In this document: one piece after another, positions 52,329 to 61,549 of the stretch | Layout: each line of letters opens with the position of its first letter | Numbering within the stretch: the first letter of the stretch is position 1 | From: an uncultured Candidatus Saccharibacteria bacterium | GTDB taxonomy: Bacteria; Patescibacteriota; Saccharimonadia; Saccharimonadales; Saccharimonadaceae | Assembly (NCBI GenBank): GCA_938041435.1 | Contig: CALISR010000002.1 | Location: 11,394 to 75,393, forward strand | Reading direction: 5' to 3' | Length of the DNA: 64,000 bases | The notes under the pieces: generated by a model | The model's input: only the letters and a program-made list of their open reading frames with translations | Databases searched by the model: none | Told to the model about the DNA's origin: nothing | Translations under genes and position numbers: made by a program

Positions 52329-52764
52329 GCTGGCTCTATAAACCAGTGTGGCATCTACGCTTGAAAGTGCGATATTTCTCACTGGCTATTCTGGTAGTTA
52401 GCGTAGCAGTATAAAGACGAAGGAAAGTGTGCTATCACAAAGAGATATGCGAATATGAGAGTACATTGCCAAACTACACAGCGCTATAGCAATAAGAAAA
52501 GTATGTAAAAATCACAACGATTATTGGTTAACAAACCTTCTAGCTACCCCTGTTATCTTGGTGAATATATCGTGAATCTTGCGACTATTGCCATGACCCA
52601 ATCTGATCGTAGTGCCCTTAAGCGCACTCTCGGATTGAGTAATTAATCCGGGTTCAGTTTGAGCATGGTTGGTGGGCTATGTTTTTTGATTTTTGTTAAT
52701 TATGCGCATGGCCCGCTAACAACAGCAAGCCTATAACCGGTACTGTCAAGGGCTGTGGTAATGC
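52329..52764. other. Intergenic region after sortase
   Basis: About 435 bp. A 17-codon ATG ORF near 52590 lacks an RBS. No strong terminator hairpin. Nothing convincing. Confidence 0.4.
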
Positions 52765-54237
52765 CTAGTTATCGTTCACGATCTTCGTCTGGCGCAGCGC
52801 CACGCCATCCTTCGTCTTGACGAAGCTATAGAGATAGCGCTGGTTTTGCGAGAGGACAACAGGGAGGTCGAGCGCCAAGGTGGTGATGCGCTGCTGGTTA
52901 GCACCATCAAAGTCATAGAGGTGCACACCGCCGTGTGTGAAGGTGAAGTGGTAGCCATCAATCCAGTTAATATCGCGCGTCAGTGGCTGAGGGAGCTTGA
53001 TGGTGGAGGACTTAAGTAGCTCGAGGTCGTATGTCATGAGGCTCGCATCGTTATACACACAGGCGAAGCGGTGTCCACCACGTGAGAAATCGACATGGCT
53101 AATGCCACCTGGCATGCTGAGGCTGGCGACAGACTTGAGGCTACTTGCCGTACGCGAATCGCTTGCGGCATGCGAAGTGCTACTGAGAATCTCAGCCGTC
53201 TCACCATAGGCGATCACGTAGTATACTTTGTCGTAATATTTCTCGATACGGAAGTGCAGTGGCGCCACACCATCATCGGCATAGCTGCGGACGGTGCGAG
53301 GTTTGGTGGTGCCAATAGTGAGATAGCCAGCAGTGCGCTGCTTACTAGTGTGGTCGAGTTTAGTCGTGTAGGTGATGGTAGTGTCGCTGTAGAGCGCAAA
53401 CTCAGCCACGTTACTAACGAGTGGGCCTGTGATCTTCGTGTCACCGAGACTTGCTTGGCGCAGGTCGCCCTCACCAGTGAGGACAAAGAGCTTACGACTG
53501 TCGCCCTGCGAGAATTTAGCAGCATCAACATCCACGCCAAGCTGCCGCGTGACATTCTCGAGCTTGTGACTACTCTGCGTGTCGAGGACGAGCCACTCGG
53601 TTTTATCGCCATTGTAGGTGTGCTTGATCGTCACATAGCGGTTATCCTTGTCCCACGAATCGAGGGTGAAGGCTTGGTGCTCAGCATTGTCTGGCGCGGT
53701 GTAGTGCGCGCTGTCGAGTGTGATATTCGTCGTCTGTGGCTTATCACCACTGAGGTCAGCCAGGGTAACGGTGGGCTTGTGCGCAGACGGAGTGAAGGCG
53801 AGGTAGCGATTATTACCTGAAGCAATGGCGCTTGACGCACCACTAGCGGTTGCAACATTCTTGTGGCTGGGGTTGCTGGAAATGAGCCGAGCGTAGTCGA
53901 GCCACAGCACACTGCCAGGCTTCACATCCACCGTCTTGTGCCAGTCACGGTAACCCTCACGCTGAATAGTAACGTTGCGCTGGCCAGCCGAGAGGGTAAG
54001 CTTACTAGGCGTCTCGTTGCTTAGGCGAGTTTGGTCTACCGTCACTTGGGCACCATCAGGGTGAGTGTCAAACTGCACCAGGCCACCCTGCACAACCTTA
54101 CCACTCGACCAATTGAGCCGGTACCCCTGTATTGCATAGGCAAAAATCACGACAGTGAAGAGAACAGTCAGCACCATCATGCTATAGATCAATGTCAGAT
54201 GGACGCGTTGGCGTCGCTTTCGTTGCTTCGTATCCAT
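52765..54237 (-). CDS. Membrane-anchored PEGA-domain / beta-propeller-like protein
   Basis: 490 residues. A basic N-terminus, one TM helix (about residues 14-36), then a PEGA domain (QFDTHPDGAQVTVDQ, with GQRNVTIQREGYRDW) and a C-terminal region with propeller-like repeated strands (SHVDFSRGGHRFACVY, YLYSFVKTKDG). PEGA domains bind or organise surface structures. TATAAT on the minus strand (54244-54249) is 6 nt before the ATG (leaderless). Convergent with the sortase gene. Confidence 0.8.
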   Translation of the reverse strand: MDTKQRKRRQRVHLTLIYSMMVLTVLFTVVIFAYAIQGYRLNWSSGKVVQGGLVQFDTHPDGAQVTVDQTRLSNETPSKLTLSAGQRNVTIQREGYRDWHKTVDVKPGSVLWLDYARLISSNPSHKNVATASGASSAIASGNNRYLAFTPSAHKPTVTLADLSGDKPQTTNITLDSAHYTAPDNAEHQAFTLDSWDKDNRYVTIKHTYNGDKTEWLVLDTQSSHKLENVTRQLGVDVDAAKFSQGDSRKLFVLTGEGDLRQASLGDTKITGPLVSNVAEFALYSDTTITYTTKLDHTSKQRTAGYLTIGTTKPRTVRSYADDGVAPLHFRIEKYYDKVYYVIAYGETAEILSSTSHAASDSRTASSLKSVASLSMPGGISHVDFSRGGHRFACVYNDASLMTYDLELLKSSTIKLPQPLTRDINWIDGYHFTFTHGGVHLYDFDGANQQRITTLALDLPVVLSQNQRYLYSFVKTKDGVALRQTKIVNDN

Positions 54238-54422
54238 GACAACATTATACCATGGCTGGAGGGAGGTAGGATGTGTTGCCTATCTAGTTCAACCTTGCAG
54301 CAGGCTCATGTATTTTATTTTGTCCCGAGGGATTTTATACAAAACAGCTCCCACCTCTTGCAAAACCCCTTATGCTTGGAGTATTATACGATCAAAGAGG
54401 GAACAAGGGGGATATACTTATT

Positions 54423-55925
54423 ATGCGTCATACGACGGTCACACGTGGTAGACAAGTGTCTAAACAGGCAGCTGGGCAGACTGCCATTCGTCAAGATATA
54501 CAGAGGCCAGGGCTGCATCGCACAAGCAAATCAGAGCGGCAGCCTGTACTATACGGGCCTGAGCTAAAGATCATTCATACCCCGCGCGCTCGCTCTACAG
54601 CAGTCAAGGCGGCTCAGAAGCATATCTCAGAAATCATCCCGGCAACCAAGGCAGTACAGACAACTCAGGCGGCCACAGCGACGCCGCAATCACCCGTAAA
54701 GAACCAGTCACGAGCATCTACGAGGGCCACTCAAACCACTCCGCCGCGCCCCGCGCACCAGCTGGCCACACTCCATGCAGCCGCACCGCAAAAAACAACG
54801 GCAACACATCGCGCCACAGCACCAGCTGCGCACATCACCAAACATCATCGGCCAGTGGCAGTGCAACCCATTACATCATCTCGACCTGGCTCGCCGCGCC
54901 AGCTACGGAAGCGACAACCCGTGACGATCTCGCCACTCTCAGCTCAGCCAACAAGACTCTCATCGCCCCGTGCGCAAACCCCACACCGCACTGCGCAGCA
55001 GACGTCCACCCAGCCTGGCGCGCCACGCAGTATGGATTTTGTATTCGTACCATCAGAAGTAGAACCACCCAGTGCCGCTAAGCGCCATAACACGCCACCG
55101 CCATCACAACTGGCACGCGTGCTTGCCACCGAGCAAGTCGAGCAGACGCAAACCCAGGCCACGCAGCCAGTTATACCAATTGGCCTACCCACACTCAATC
55201 TCGCCGAGCTTGCCGCCCAACCACTAGTCGCGCAGCCTTCTGGGATGCCACAGGGTGAGGTGTGGTGGCCACCCGCTGAGCCAGAGCTCACTACGACGGA
55301 GAACATCCCCGTTGGCGCACTGCCGCGCAGCGTTCTTACTCAGCAGAGTAAGAAGTCGGCAGCTGCGCCCAAATCCAAGCATCGCAGGCTCTTCACTAGT
55401 AAACGCCGCACCAACAAACCCACAACCAGCGTTGCACCACCACCGGCTCGGCAGCCAGCGGTGCACCACTGGGGTCGGCGGCTTAGTATTGCTGGAGCAA
55501 TGGTGGCATTGCTTGCCTTTGGCGGCTACCTGACATACCACAACATGCCTGCCATTGCTACTCGTATGGCCGCCGCTCAGGCTGGCATTAATGCATCGTT
55601 CCCGTCGTATCAGCCGAGTGGCTATAGCTTGGCGGGCGGCATATCGCAGCAGCAGGGGAGTGTCTTAATGAAGTTCGCCGCCAACGCCGGCCCAGGCACC
55701 TTTACTCTCACGCAGAGCCGGTCAGATTGGGACTCTAGCGCTGTCCTGGCCAACTACGTTTTGCCCAGCTTTGGCCGCAACTTCGCCACTACCACCAGCC
55801 ATGGCCTTACTATCTATAGCACCCACAACGCCGCCGCGTGGGTCAATGGCGGCATTCTCTACACCATCAAGGGCAATGCACCCCTGTCGAGCGAGCAGGT
55901 GGAGCGGATTGCAGCGAGTATGTGA
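54423..55925 (+). CDS. Membrane protein with disordered N-terminus and DUF4367-like domain
   Basis: About 500 residues from the ATG at 54423. The first about 340 residues are Ala/Pro/Gln/Thr/Arg-rich and low complexity. A basic segment and one TM helix (about residues 357-378) precede an external domain (FPSYQPSGYSLAGG, GSVLMKFAANA, AAWVNGGILYTIKG) that resembles DUF4367. Topology and the long cytoplasmic tail are the same as in the sortase. TTGCAA-N18-TATTAT lies upstream, with a purine-rich leader AAGGGGG. Function unknown, possibly envelope sensing. Confidence 0.75.
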   Translation: MRHTTVTRGRQVSKQAAGQTAIRQDIQRPGLHRTSKSERQPVLYGPELKIIHTPRARSTAVKAAQKHISEIIPATKAVQTTQAATATPQSPVKNQSRASTRATQTTPPRPAHQLATLHAAAPQKTTATHRATAPAAHITKHHRPVAVQPITSSRPGSPRQLRKRQPVTISPLSAQPTRLSSPRAQTPHRTAQQTSTQPGAPRSMDFVFVPSEVEPPSAAKRHNTPPPSQLARVLATEQVEQTQTQATQPVIPIGLPTLNLAELAAQPLVAQPSGMPQGEVWWPPAEPELTTTENIPVGALPRSVLTQQSKKSAAAPKSKHRRLFTSKRRTNKPTTSVAPPPARQPAVHHWGRRLSIAGAMVALLAFGGYLTYHNMPAIATRMAAAQAGINASFPSYQPSGYSLAGGISQQQGSVLMKFAANAGPGTFTLTQSRSDWDSSAVLANYVLPSFGRNFATTTSHGLTIYSTHNAAAWVNGGILYTIKGNAPLSSEQVERIAASM

Positions 55926-55937
55926 ATCTCTTGAGAG

Positions 55938-56083
55938 GTCTACACTTTTCCCATCACTTCATCCGATGGAGTGTGCAAACAGATTGCAATAATCTGTTTT
56001 CAGCCCAGCGCAAGAGGTCGATACTCGGGGAGTGTCGACCCTTATAGCGTTCCGGAGGAGGGAGCGATGGGAGAAGTGTAGAC
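55938..56083 (+). ncRNA. Structured RNA 4 closed by an 18-bp stem
   Basis: Positions 55938-55955 pair with 56066-56083 in 18 consecutive base pairs (one G-U). Inside are four hairpins: about 55956-55972, 55977-55999 (AAACAGATT/AATCTGTTT), 56016-56040 (11 bp, GGTCGA..TCGACC) and 56049-56065. The 3' part includes GGAGGAGGGAGCG ATG followed by a four-codon ORF, as in RNA 3. No class recognised: it lacks SRP, 6S, RNase P and T-box signatures. It lies between the DUF4367-like gene and the separately promoted gltX; the strand is not certain. Confidence 0.6.
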
Positions 56084-56139
56084 TATGGCCAAAATCATGC
56101 TATTCTTTGTCATGTGGTTCATCTGCTATACTTATCCAT

Positions 56140-57594
56140 ATGAGTAACGACACACCATCTTCGCATGCCACTACCATTCGCACCCGCTTTGCACCCAGCC
56201 CCACGGGGTATATCCATGTGGGTAATGTGCGCGCAGCGCTCTTTCCGTGGCTGCTCACGCGCCAGCAAGGTGGAAAATTCGTCTTGCGCATTGAGGACAC
56301 CGACCGCGCTCGCTTTGTGCCTGGAGCGGAGGATCTGATTCTTGATACACTGGATTGGCTTGGGCTAGACTGGGACGAAGGCCCACGCGTTGGCGGTGAG
56401 GCTAGGCCGTACCATCAGTCGGAGCGCCTTGCCATCTACCACCGCTGGGCACAGAAGCTCATCGACAAAGGCCTCGCCTATGCCGACCCCTACACCCCAG
56501 AGGAAGTCCAAGGTTTTCGTGAGGAAGCTCGGGCTGCCAAGAAGGCCTTCTTATACCGCGACTATCGCCCAACCAATCCACCAGAGTGGGATGGCACCCA
56601 GCCACTGCGCTTTAAGGTGGCCGATCCCCAGCGCTACACCTGGCACGATCCTGTGATGGGTGAGCTCTCTGCTGGGCCAGAAGCGCTCGATGACTTCATC
56701 CTCATCAAGGCCGATGGCTACCCAACATACAACTTCGCTCACATCGTCGACGATGCCGAGATGGGCATTACCCACGTCATCCGCGGGCTGGAGTATATCT
56801 CCAGCATTCCACGCTACCTCAGCCTATACGATGCGCTAGAGCTTGAGCCACCAGTATTGGCCTGCCTGCCACACATCATGGCACCCGATGGCAAGAAAAA
56901 GCTTGGCAAGCGCGATGGTGCCAAGAGCGTCACCGACTACCGCACCGATGGTATTTTGCCCGAGGCAATGCTCAACTTCCTCGCCTCGCTGGGCTGGAAT
57001 GATGGCACCGAGCAAGAGATCTTTAGCAAGGAGGAACTGATCGAGAAATTCAGCCTCGAGCGCGTCCAGCGCAGTGGTGCCCGCTTCGACGAAAAGCGCC
57101 TCCTGTGGATGAACGGCCAATGGATCCGCCGCTTATCGCTCGATGACCTCTACAGCCGGGTCGAGCACTATTGGCCAGCCAGCGCCGCTAGCGCCGACGA
57201 ATCGTACAAAAAACATGTGCTTGCCCTGGTGCAAGACCGCCTCAAGACCTTGGCCGAGCTACCAATGCTGAGCCGCTACTTCTTCGAAGAGCCCACCATC
57301 AACGAAGAGCTCATTACCACCAACAAGCCTCTGCGCAAACTGACGGATGAGCAGCGCCGAGAGCTCCTCGCCACGGCCCACGCCGCTCTGACTCAGCAGC
57401 ACACATGGACACCAAGCGCCATTCAAGACACCCTTAATCAACTCCTCGAGACCACTGGCCACAAGCCGGGCGTGCTCTTTAGCCTCATCCGCATCGCCAC
57501 CACCTGGGCACCCTTTAGCCCCCAGCTAAATGACACGCTGGCGCTGCTTGGCAAGGAGCGGACGTTGGCGCGAATTGAGCAGTATCTTGGATAA
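56140..57594 (+). CDS. gltX: Glutamyl-tRNA synthetase
   Basis: 484-residue class I synthetase. HIGH-type motif PSPTGYIHVGN, the RIEDTDRAR segment, KMSKS-type KLGKRDGA and an all-helical C-terminal anticodon-binding part. It charges tRNA-Glu; whether it also misacylates tRNA-Gln is not visible. The start at 56140 has TGC-TATACT 7 nt upstream and no RBS (leaderless). A terminator follows. Confidence 0.96.
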   Translation: MSNDTPSSHATTIRTRFAPSPTGYIHVGNVRAALFPWLLTRQQGGKFVLRIEDTDRARFVPGAEDLILDTLDWLGLDWDEGPRVGGEARPYHQSERLAIYHRWAQKLIDKGLAYADPYTPEEVQGFREEARAAKKAFLYRDYRPTNPPEWDGTQPLRFKVADPQRYTWHDPVMGELSAGPEALDDFILIKADGYPTYNFAHIVDDAEMGITHVIRGLEYISSIPRYLSLYDALELEPPVLACLPHIMAPDGKKKLGKRDGAKSVTDYRTDGILPEAMLNFLASLGWNDGTEQEIFSKEELIEKFSLERVQRSGARFDEKRLLWMNGQWIRRLSLDDLYSRVEHYWPASAASADESYKKHVLALVQDRLKTLAELPMLSRYFFEEPTINEELITTNKPLRKLTDEQRRELLATAHAALTQQHTWTPSAIQDTLNQLLETTGHKPGVLFSLIRIATTWAPFSPQLNDTLALLGKERTLARIEQYLG

Positions 57595-57614
57595 TAACAC
57601 GCTACGCATCACAC

Positions 57615-57641
57615 AAAAACCGGCTCTCCCAGCCGGTTTTT
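57615..57641 (+). terminator. Terminator of gltX
   Basis: AAAAACCGGCT/AGCCGGTTTTT (11 bp), loop CTCCC. Confidence 0.9.
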
Positions 57642-57717
57642 ACTTGAACAAATAATTGCGTCATAAGCAAAAAATAATAGCAATAACAGGGGTAGAAGTT
57701 GATCACGAATTATCGTC

Positions 57718-57888
57718 GTGTCCAACCTAAACAAACGACAAGGTCAAGATAGAGAAAGTGAAGACTTAGCTATTCAAATCAAGCGAGATTATGCCACGAG
57801 AAGGGAAGTACTGCACAGCTACTTTGCTGGAGGTACGTCGCCTAATAGGACTGATTACGGTGACTTTACACGAGACTTTGTATCATGA
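57718..57888 (+). CDS. Possible small basic/acidic hypothetical protein
   Basis: A GTG-start ORF of 56 residues with a balanced charged composition (SNLNKRQGQDRESEDLAIQI start, then KRDYATRREVLHSYF). It overlaps the convergent gene by 34 bp. An AGGGG lies about 29 nt upstream, too far to be an RBS. No family recognised. It looks more protein-like than the other frames here but support is limited. Confidence 0.35.
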   Translation: MSNLNKRQGQDRESEDLAIQIKRDYATRREVLHSYFAGGTSPNRTDYGDFTRDFVS

Positions 57889-58139
57889 TAACCAGGGAAG
57901 TGAGTATAAGGGACGTTACCAATACCGAGGCCACCCCTCATAGCAGCTTGCGTTATTGCTTCTATTACCTTAGATGGCGGGCAAAACGCCTCTTCTTGCG
58001 CCTGCCCCACACGCCAATCTCCGCCGCTCGCTTGTTGCGGCGATTGGGGTGATTGACCTTCATCAGTCTGTCGTGATGGTGGTATAGTGCTGCTGTCTCT
58101 ACCATTATCTGTACTGTCGCTCTCGTGTCGTCGTGTCAT
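57855..58139 (-). CDS. Small hypothetical protein
   Basis: 94 residues from the ATG at 58139 (GTG at 58148 is also possible). The N-terminal half is Ser/Gln/Asp/Pro-rich and probably disordered; the C-terminal half (FCPPSKVIEAITQAAM) may fold. GATAAT on the minus strand lies 13 nt upstream of the ATG. No family recognised. Confidence 0.5.
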   Translation of the reverse strand: MTRRHESDSTDNGRDSSTIPPSRQTDEGQSPQSPQQASGGDWRVGQAQEEAFCPPSKVIEAITQAAMRGGLGIGNVPYTHFPGYHDTKSRVKSP

Positions 58140-58468
58140 TTTCCTCACCCAAATTATCCGTTAATGGTTATTCATTGTAGGCTATTTTTGCGGATTTGCC
58201 AAGGGGTTTGTTGGGTAATTGATCGCATGCGCTCGAGGTGTCGATGTATCTATCTTCGCCATGCAGCTCTTACGCAATTCCTCATCACCCACCGCTACAA
58301 AAAGATACAGCACACAAAGTAAATACCAATGCTCATTTACCCATAGAACACAAGCAGAGAAGCGCAAGAGTAAAAATACTTACACCGTACAGTGGTCAAG
58401 CCCAAGGTAGCCTTTTGCTGCAAAATTCCTCATTCATCGCTATCCGCTCATGGTATAATGGCCATAAG

Positions 58469-59611
58469 ATGAGTTCACCACAGAATACACCACCGGCAGC
58501 TTTTGGCGGTCGGGCGCAGCGTCGACGTTTGCGGCGGCATGGACGGCACTTTATGGGGCTGCGGCATTTTGTGGGGCAGCACCGCATGCCTGTGATGGTG
58601 ATTGGTGGGGTATTGGTGGTATTTGCGGGAGCTATGGCGTCATTTTCTCTGCTCAATAAGCCTCGCCAGACCAAACCCGCCCCCGTTGTGGTGGCGCACA
58701 AAGCCCCAGAGGTGTATTATTCGCCCTTGACTGGCCTCAAGGTAGCCGACCAAGCGGCCACCACCAAGCCCGTTACTGCAGTGATGCTGGAGAATAGCCC
58801 CAGTGCTCGCCCTCAGTCGGGCGTCAAGCAGGCTGAGGTGGTGTACGAGGCAATTGCCGAGGCAGGTATCACTCGCTTTCTCGCACTGTACCAGCAAAAC
58901 AAACCAACGATGATTGGCCCAGTGCGCAGCCTGCGGCCATACTACATAGACTGGCTCGCACCATACCAGCCCAGCGTAGCTCATGTGGGAGGTAGCTCGC
59001 ACGCCTTGCAAGAGATCCGCAATGGTACCTACCGCGATATCGACCAGTTCTTTAATGAGCGCAGCTATTGGCGTGCTACTGACCGCCGTGCCCCGCACAA
59101 TGTCTACACCAGTGCCGAGCGGCTGGATGACCTCAATAGCAGCAAAGGCTACAAGCAGTCTGTTGTCAAGATCGCCCTTGCCCGGGCCGATGGCAAGCCA
59201 GCTAACCCTGCGACCGCCACTGTGGCCGTCATCAATTTTGGCAAATCCGCCCGCTACAACACGCGCTACCAATACGATGCTAGCACCAACACCTACCAGC
59301 GTAGCATCGGTGGCGAGGCTAGCTTGGACCGTGAGGAAGGGCAGATTGCGCCCAGCGTTGTGGTGGCACTAACCGTCCAGCAGACCACCGTGCAAGAGGA
59401 TGGCACGCGCGAGAATATTATCACCACTGGCCAAGGCAAAGCAACCATCTTCCAAAACGGCAGCGTAGTAGAGGGAATATGGCGCAAGACCGACCGTACC
59501 AGCCCACTCGAGCTACGTGATGCCAATGGCAAGGCAATCGCTCTCACCCGCGGCCAGACATGGATAGCGGCAGTACCTGGCGGCACAGGGAGCGTGTCGT
59601 GGCAGCAATAG
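58469..59611 (+). CDS. DUF3048 (YerB-like) exported protein
   Basis: 380 residues. A very basic N-terminus (RRRLRRHGRH), one TM anchor (about residues 40-62), then the DUF3048 domain: SPLTGLKV, VMLENSPSARPQSG, EAGITRFLALYQ, IGPVRSLRPYYI. YerB-like proteins sit outside the membrane in Gram-positive bacteria; function is not settled. The start at 58469 has TATAAT 9 nt upstream (leaderless). It overlaps the kinase gene downstream. Confidence 0.88.
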   Translation: MSSPQNTPPAAFGGRAQRRRLRRHGRHFMGLRHFVGQHRMPVMVIGGVLVVFAGAMASFSLLNKPRQTKPAPVVVAHKAPEVYYSPLTGLKVADQAATTKPVTAVMLENSPSARPQSGVKQAEVVYEAIAEAGITRFLALYQQNKPTMIGPVRSLRPYYIDWLAPYQPSVAHVGGSSHALQEIRNGTYRDIDQFFNERSYWRATDRRAPHNVYTSAERLDDLNSSKGYKQSVVKIALARADGKPANPATATVAVINFGKSARYNTRYQYDASTNTYQRSIGGEASLDREEGQIAPSVVVALTVQQTTVQEDGTRENIITTGQGKATIFQNGSVVEGIWRKTDRTSPLELRDANGKAIALTRGQTWIAAVPGGTGSVSWQQ

Positions 59612-61149
59612 GCCCAGCCCGGCCATTGCCACCTCATCGTCCACCCACCCTTATTAAACAGTATTGGCCTCACTATAGTCGCCGTGCTATTGGTGCGAGT
59701 ATCCTGATGCAGTGCACTATTGCCGGGCTCGTGGCAAGTACACTGTGGATGATTGGCCTAAGCCCTAGCCAGCTGCAGTTTTGGCTGGTTATTATGGTGG
59801 TAGTGCTGGCGAGTATCCCGCTCAATATTTTCCTGCTCATGCAGCTACTCACCCCGCTTAAAGACCTCACACATGCTCTCAGCCATGTAGCAGGCGAGCC
59901 TAGTACCATTACACCGCCCAACCCCAATGCAGCACACTTCGAGCGCGATGGCTTCAAGCCGCTGCTGCAATACATCTACCAAACGGCCGCACTAGCTGGC
60001 CAAAACCCGCCGAGCCAGGCTCAAGCACAAGCTGCCCAGATCGAGGCCGCGCTTGATCAAACCAGTGCTGGCATTGCCATTCTCACTAGCCAGGGGCAGG
60101 TACGCTACCACAACCGCCACACCCCACTGCGCCAGAGCCATGATGGCGCGGCCGAGCTCGAGCTGTTATTCGAGCCAGGCGATGGTCTGACGGAGTGGCT
60201 CGCACACTGCCACCGCAGCGCTGTCCATGCCGAGAAGACCTGGCTGCGCATTGCAAACAAGCTGGTGGGTGAGCCTGGGCGGCGCATCTTCGACATTACG
60301 GCCAATTATGAGAAGGGGAGCAGTGCTGAGGTTATACTAGTACTGCACGATCGCACCACCCTCTACCAGCCCGAGGATGATGACCTCGATTTCATCGCCT
60401 TTGCCGCTCACGAGCTGCGCGGGCCCATCACCGTTATTCGTGGCTATCTGGATGTCCTCACTGAGGAGGTTGGCCCAGCGCTGACTGGCGACCAGCACGA
60501 GCTACTAGGGCGGCTCGTTGTCTCGGCCAATCGCCTCAGCGGCTATGTCAACAACATCCTTAATGCTAGCAAGTTCGACCGCCGCCATCTCCGCGTTCAC
60601 CTAGCAGAAGAGTCAGTTAGCAGCATCTACAATATCATCCGCGACGACATGCAGCTGCGTGCCACCACCCAAGGTCGCCAGCTCACGGTAGATATCCCCA
60701 CCACGCTGCCCACCATTGCAGCCGATCGCTCAAGCCTATCTGAGGTGCTGAGCAATATCATTGATAACGCGCTCAAATATAGCAACGAAGGCGGGCTCGT
60801 AGCTGTCTCGGCCGTGCAAGACGGTGCATTTGTCGCCATCAAGGTGCAAGACCACGGCATCGGCATCCCCGCCAATGTGATGGGCAATCTCTTTCATAAG
60901 TTCTACCGCTCGCACCGCAGCCGCGAGACCGTAGCTGGCACGGGTATTGGGCTCTACATTAGCAAGGCGATCGTCGAGTCACACGGTGGGCAGATTGGCG
61001 TGGTAAGCCGCGAAGGGGAGGGTTCCACCTTCACGATCACCATCCCCACCTACGCCAGCGTAGCAGACAAAATCACTGATGGCAGCAATAGTCAGCTCAT
61101 CACCAGCGGCAGCGGCTGGATAAAAAATCACACGATGTATAAGGGATAA
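59599..61149 (+). CDS. Sensor histidine kinase
   Basis: 516 residues from the GTG at 59599, which has GGGAG 6 nt upstream and overlaps the DUF3048 gene by 13 bp. Two TM helices (about residues 28-50 and 56-80) without a large external loop, then a PAS-like region (about residues 145-255), an H-box with His 271 (AAHELRGPI), and the HATPase motifs N (IIDNALKYS), G1 (DHGIGIP), F (FHKFYRS) and G2 (GTGIGLYISKAI). The short loop suggests membrane or intracellular sensing, or sensing through the coupled DUF3048 protein. Confidence 0.92.
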   Translation: MAAIGPARPLPPHRPPTLIKQYWPHYSRRAIGASILMQCTIAGLVASTLWMIGLSPSQLQFWLVIMVVVLASIPLNIFLLMQLLTPLKDLTHALSHVAGEPSTITPPNPNAAHFERDGFKPLLQYIYQTAALAGQNPPSQAQAQAAQIEAALDQTSAGIAILTSQGQVRYHNRHTPLRQSHDGAAELELLFEPGDGLTEWLAHCHRSAVHAEKTWLRIANKLVGEPGRRIFDITANYEKGSSAEVILVLHDRTTLYQPEDDDLDFIAFAAHELRGPITVIRGYLDVLTEEVGPALTGDQHELLGRLVVSANRLSGYVNNILNASKFDRRHLRVHLAEESVSSIYNIIRDDMQLRATTQGRQLTVDIPTTLPTIAADRSSLSEVLSNIIDNALKYSNEGGLVAVSAVQDGAFVAIKVQDHGIGIPANVMGNLFHKFYRSHRSRETVAGTGIGLYISKAIVESHGGQIGVVSREGEGSTFTITIPTYASVADKITDGSNSQLITSGSGWIKNHTMYKG

Positions 61150-61171
61150 CAGAGGTAGGAGGAGAGAGATT

Positions 61172-61549
61172 ATGGCAATTCAAACAATTCTCGTCATCGA
61201 AGACGATCGCTTCATCGGCGAAATGTACGTGCGCAGCCTCCGCAAAGCGGGCTACACGGTAGATTGGCTCATCGACGGGGCAGATGGCCTCGTGGCAGCA
61301 CGCAACAACCACTACGACCTCATCCTGCTCGACATCATGCTCCCCGAGAAGCGCGGCAGCGAGATCCTCCAGGCACTGCGCGCCGAGCCGCAGCACATCG
61401 CTGGCACGAAGATCGTCATCATGACCAACTTCGACCAAGACGAATCCACCCGCCTCGCCCTCCAAGCTAGCGTAGACGGCTACCTCATCAAAGCCGAGAT
61501 CACCCCACGGCGATTGCTGGAGATTATTGCGGGGATGAAGAAGAGCTAA
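61172..61549 (+). CDS. Single-domain response regulator
   Basis: 125 residues, receiver domain only. Acidic pair EDD near residue 10, phospho-acceptor Asp 54 (LLDIMLP), Thr in IMTNFD, and Lys 107 (LIKAE). No DNA-binding or enzymatic output domain. AGGAGGAGAGA precedes the ATG; it follows the kinase by 22 bp and is its evident partner. Output must go through protein contact or a phosphorelay. It converges with the metalloprotease gene and overlaps it by 26 bp. Confidence 0.93.
   Translation: MAIQTILVIEDDRFIGEMYVRSLRKAGYTVDWLIDGADGLVAARNNHYDLILLDIMLPEKRGSEILQALRAEPQHIAGTKIVIMTNFDQDESTRLALQASVDGYLIKAEITPRRLLEIIAGMKKS

Noticed and set aside
52579..52650. 17-codon ATG ORF
   Set aside because: Too short, no RBS, no clear promoter spacing.
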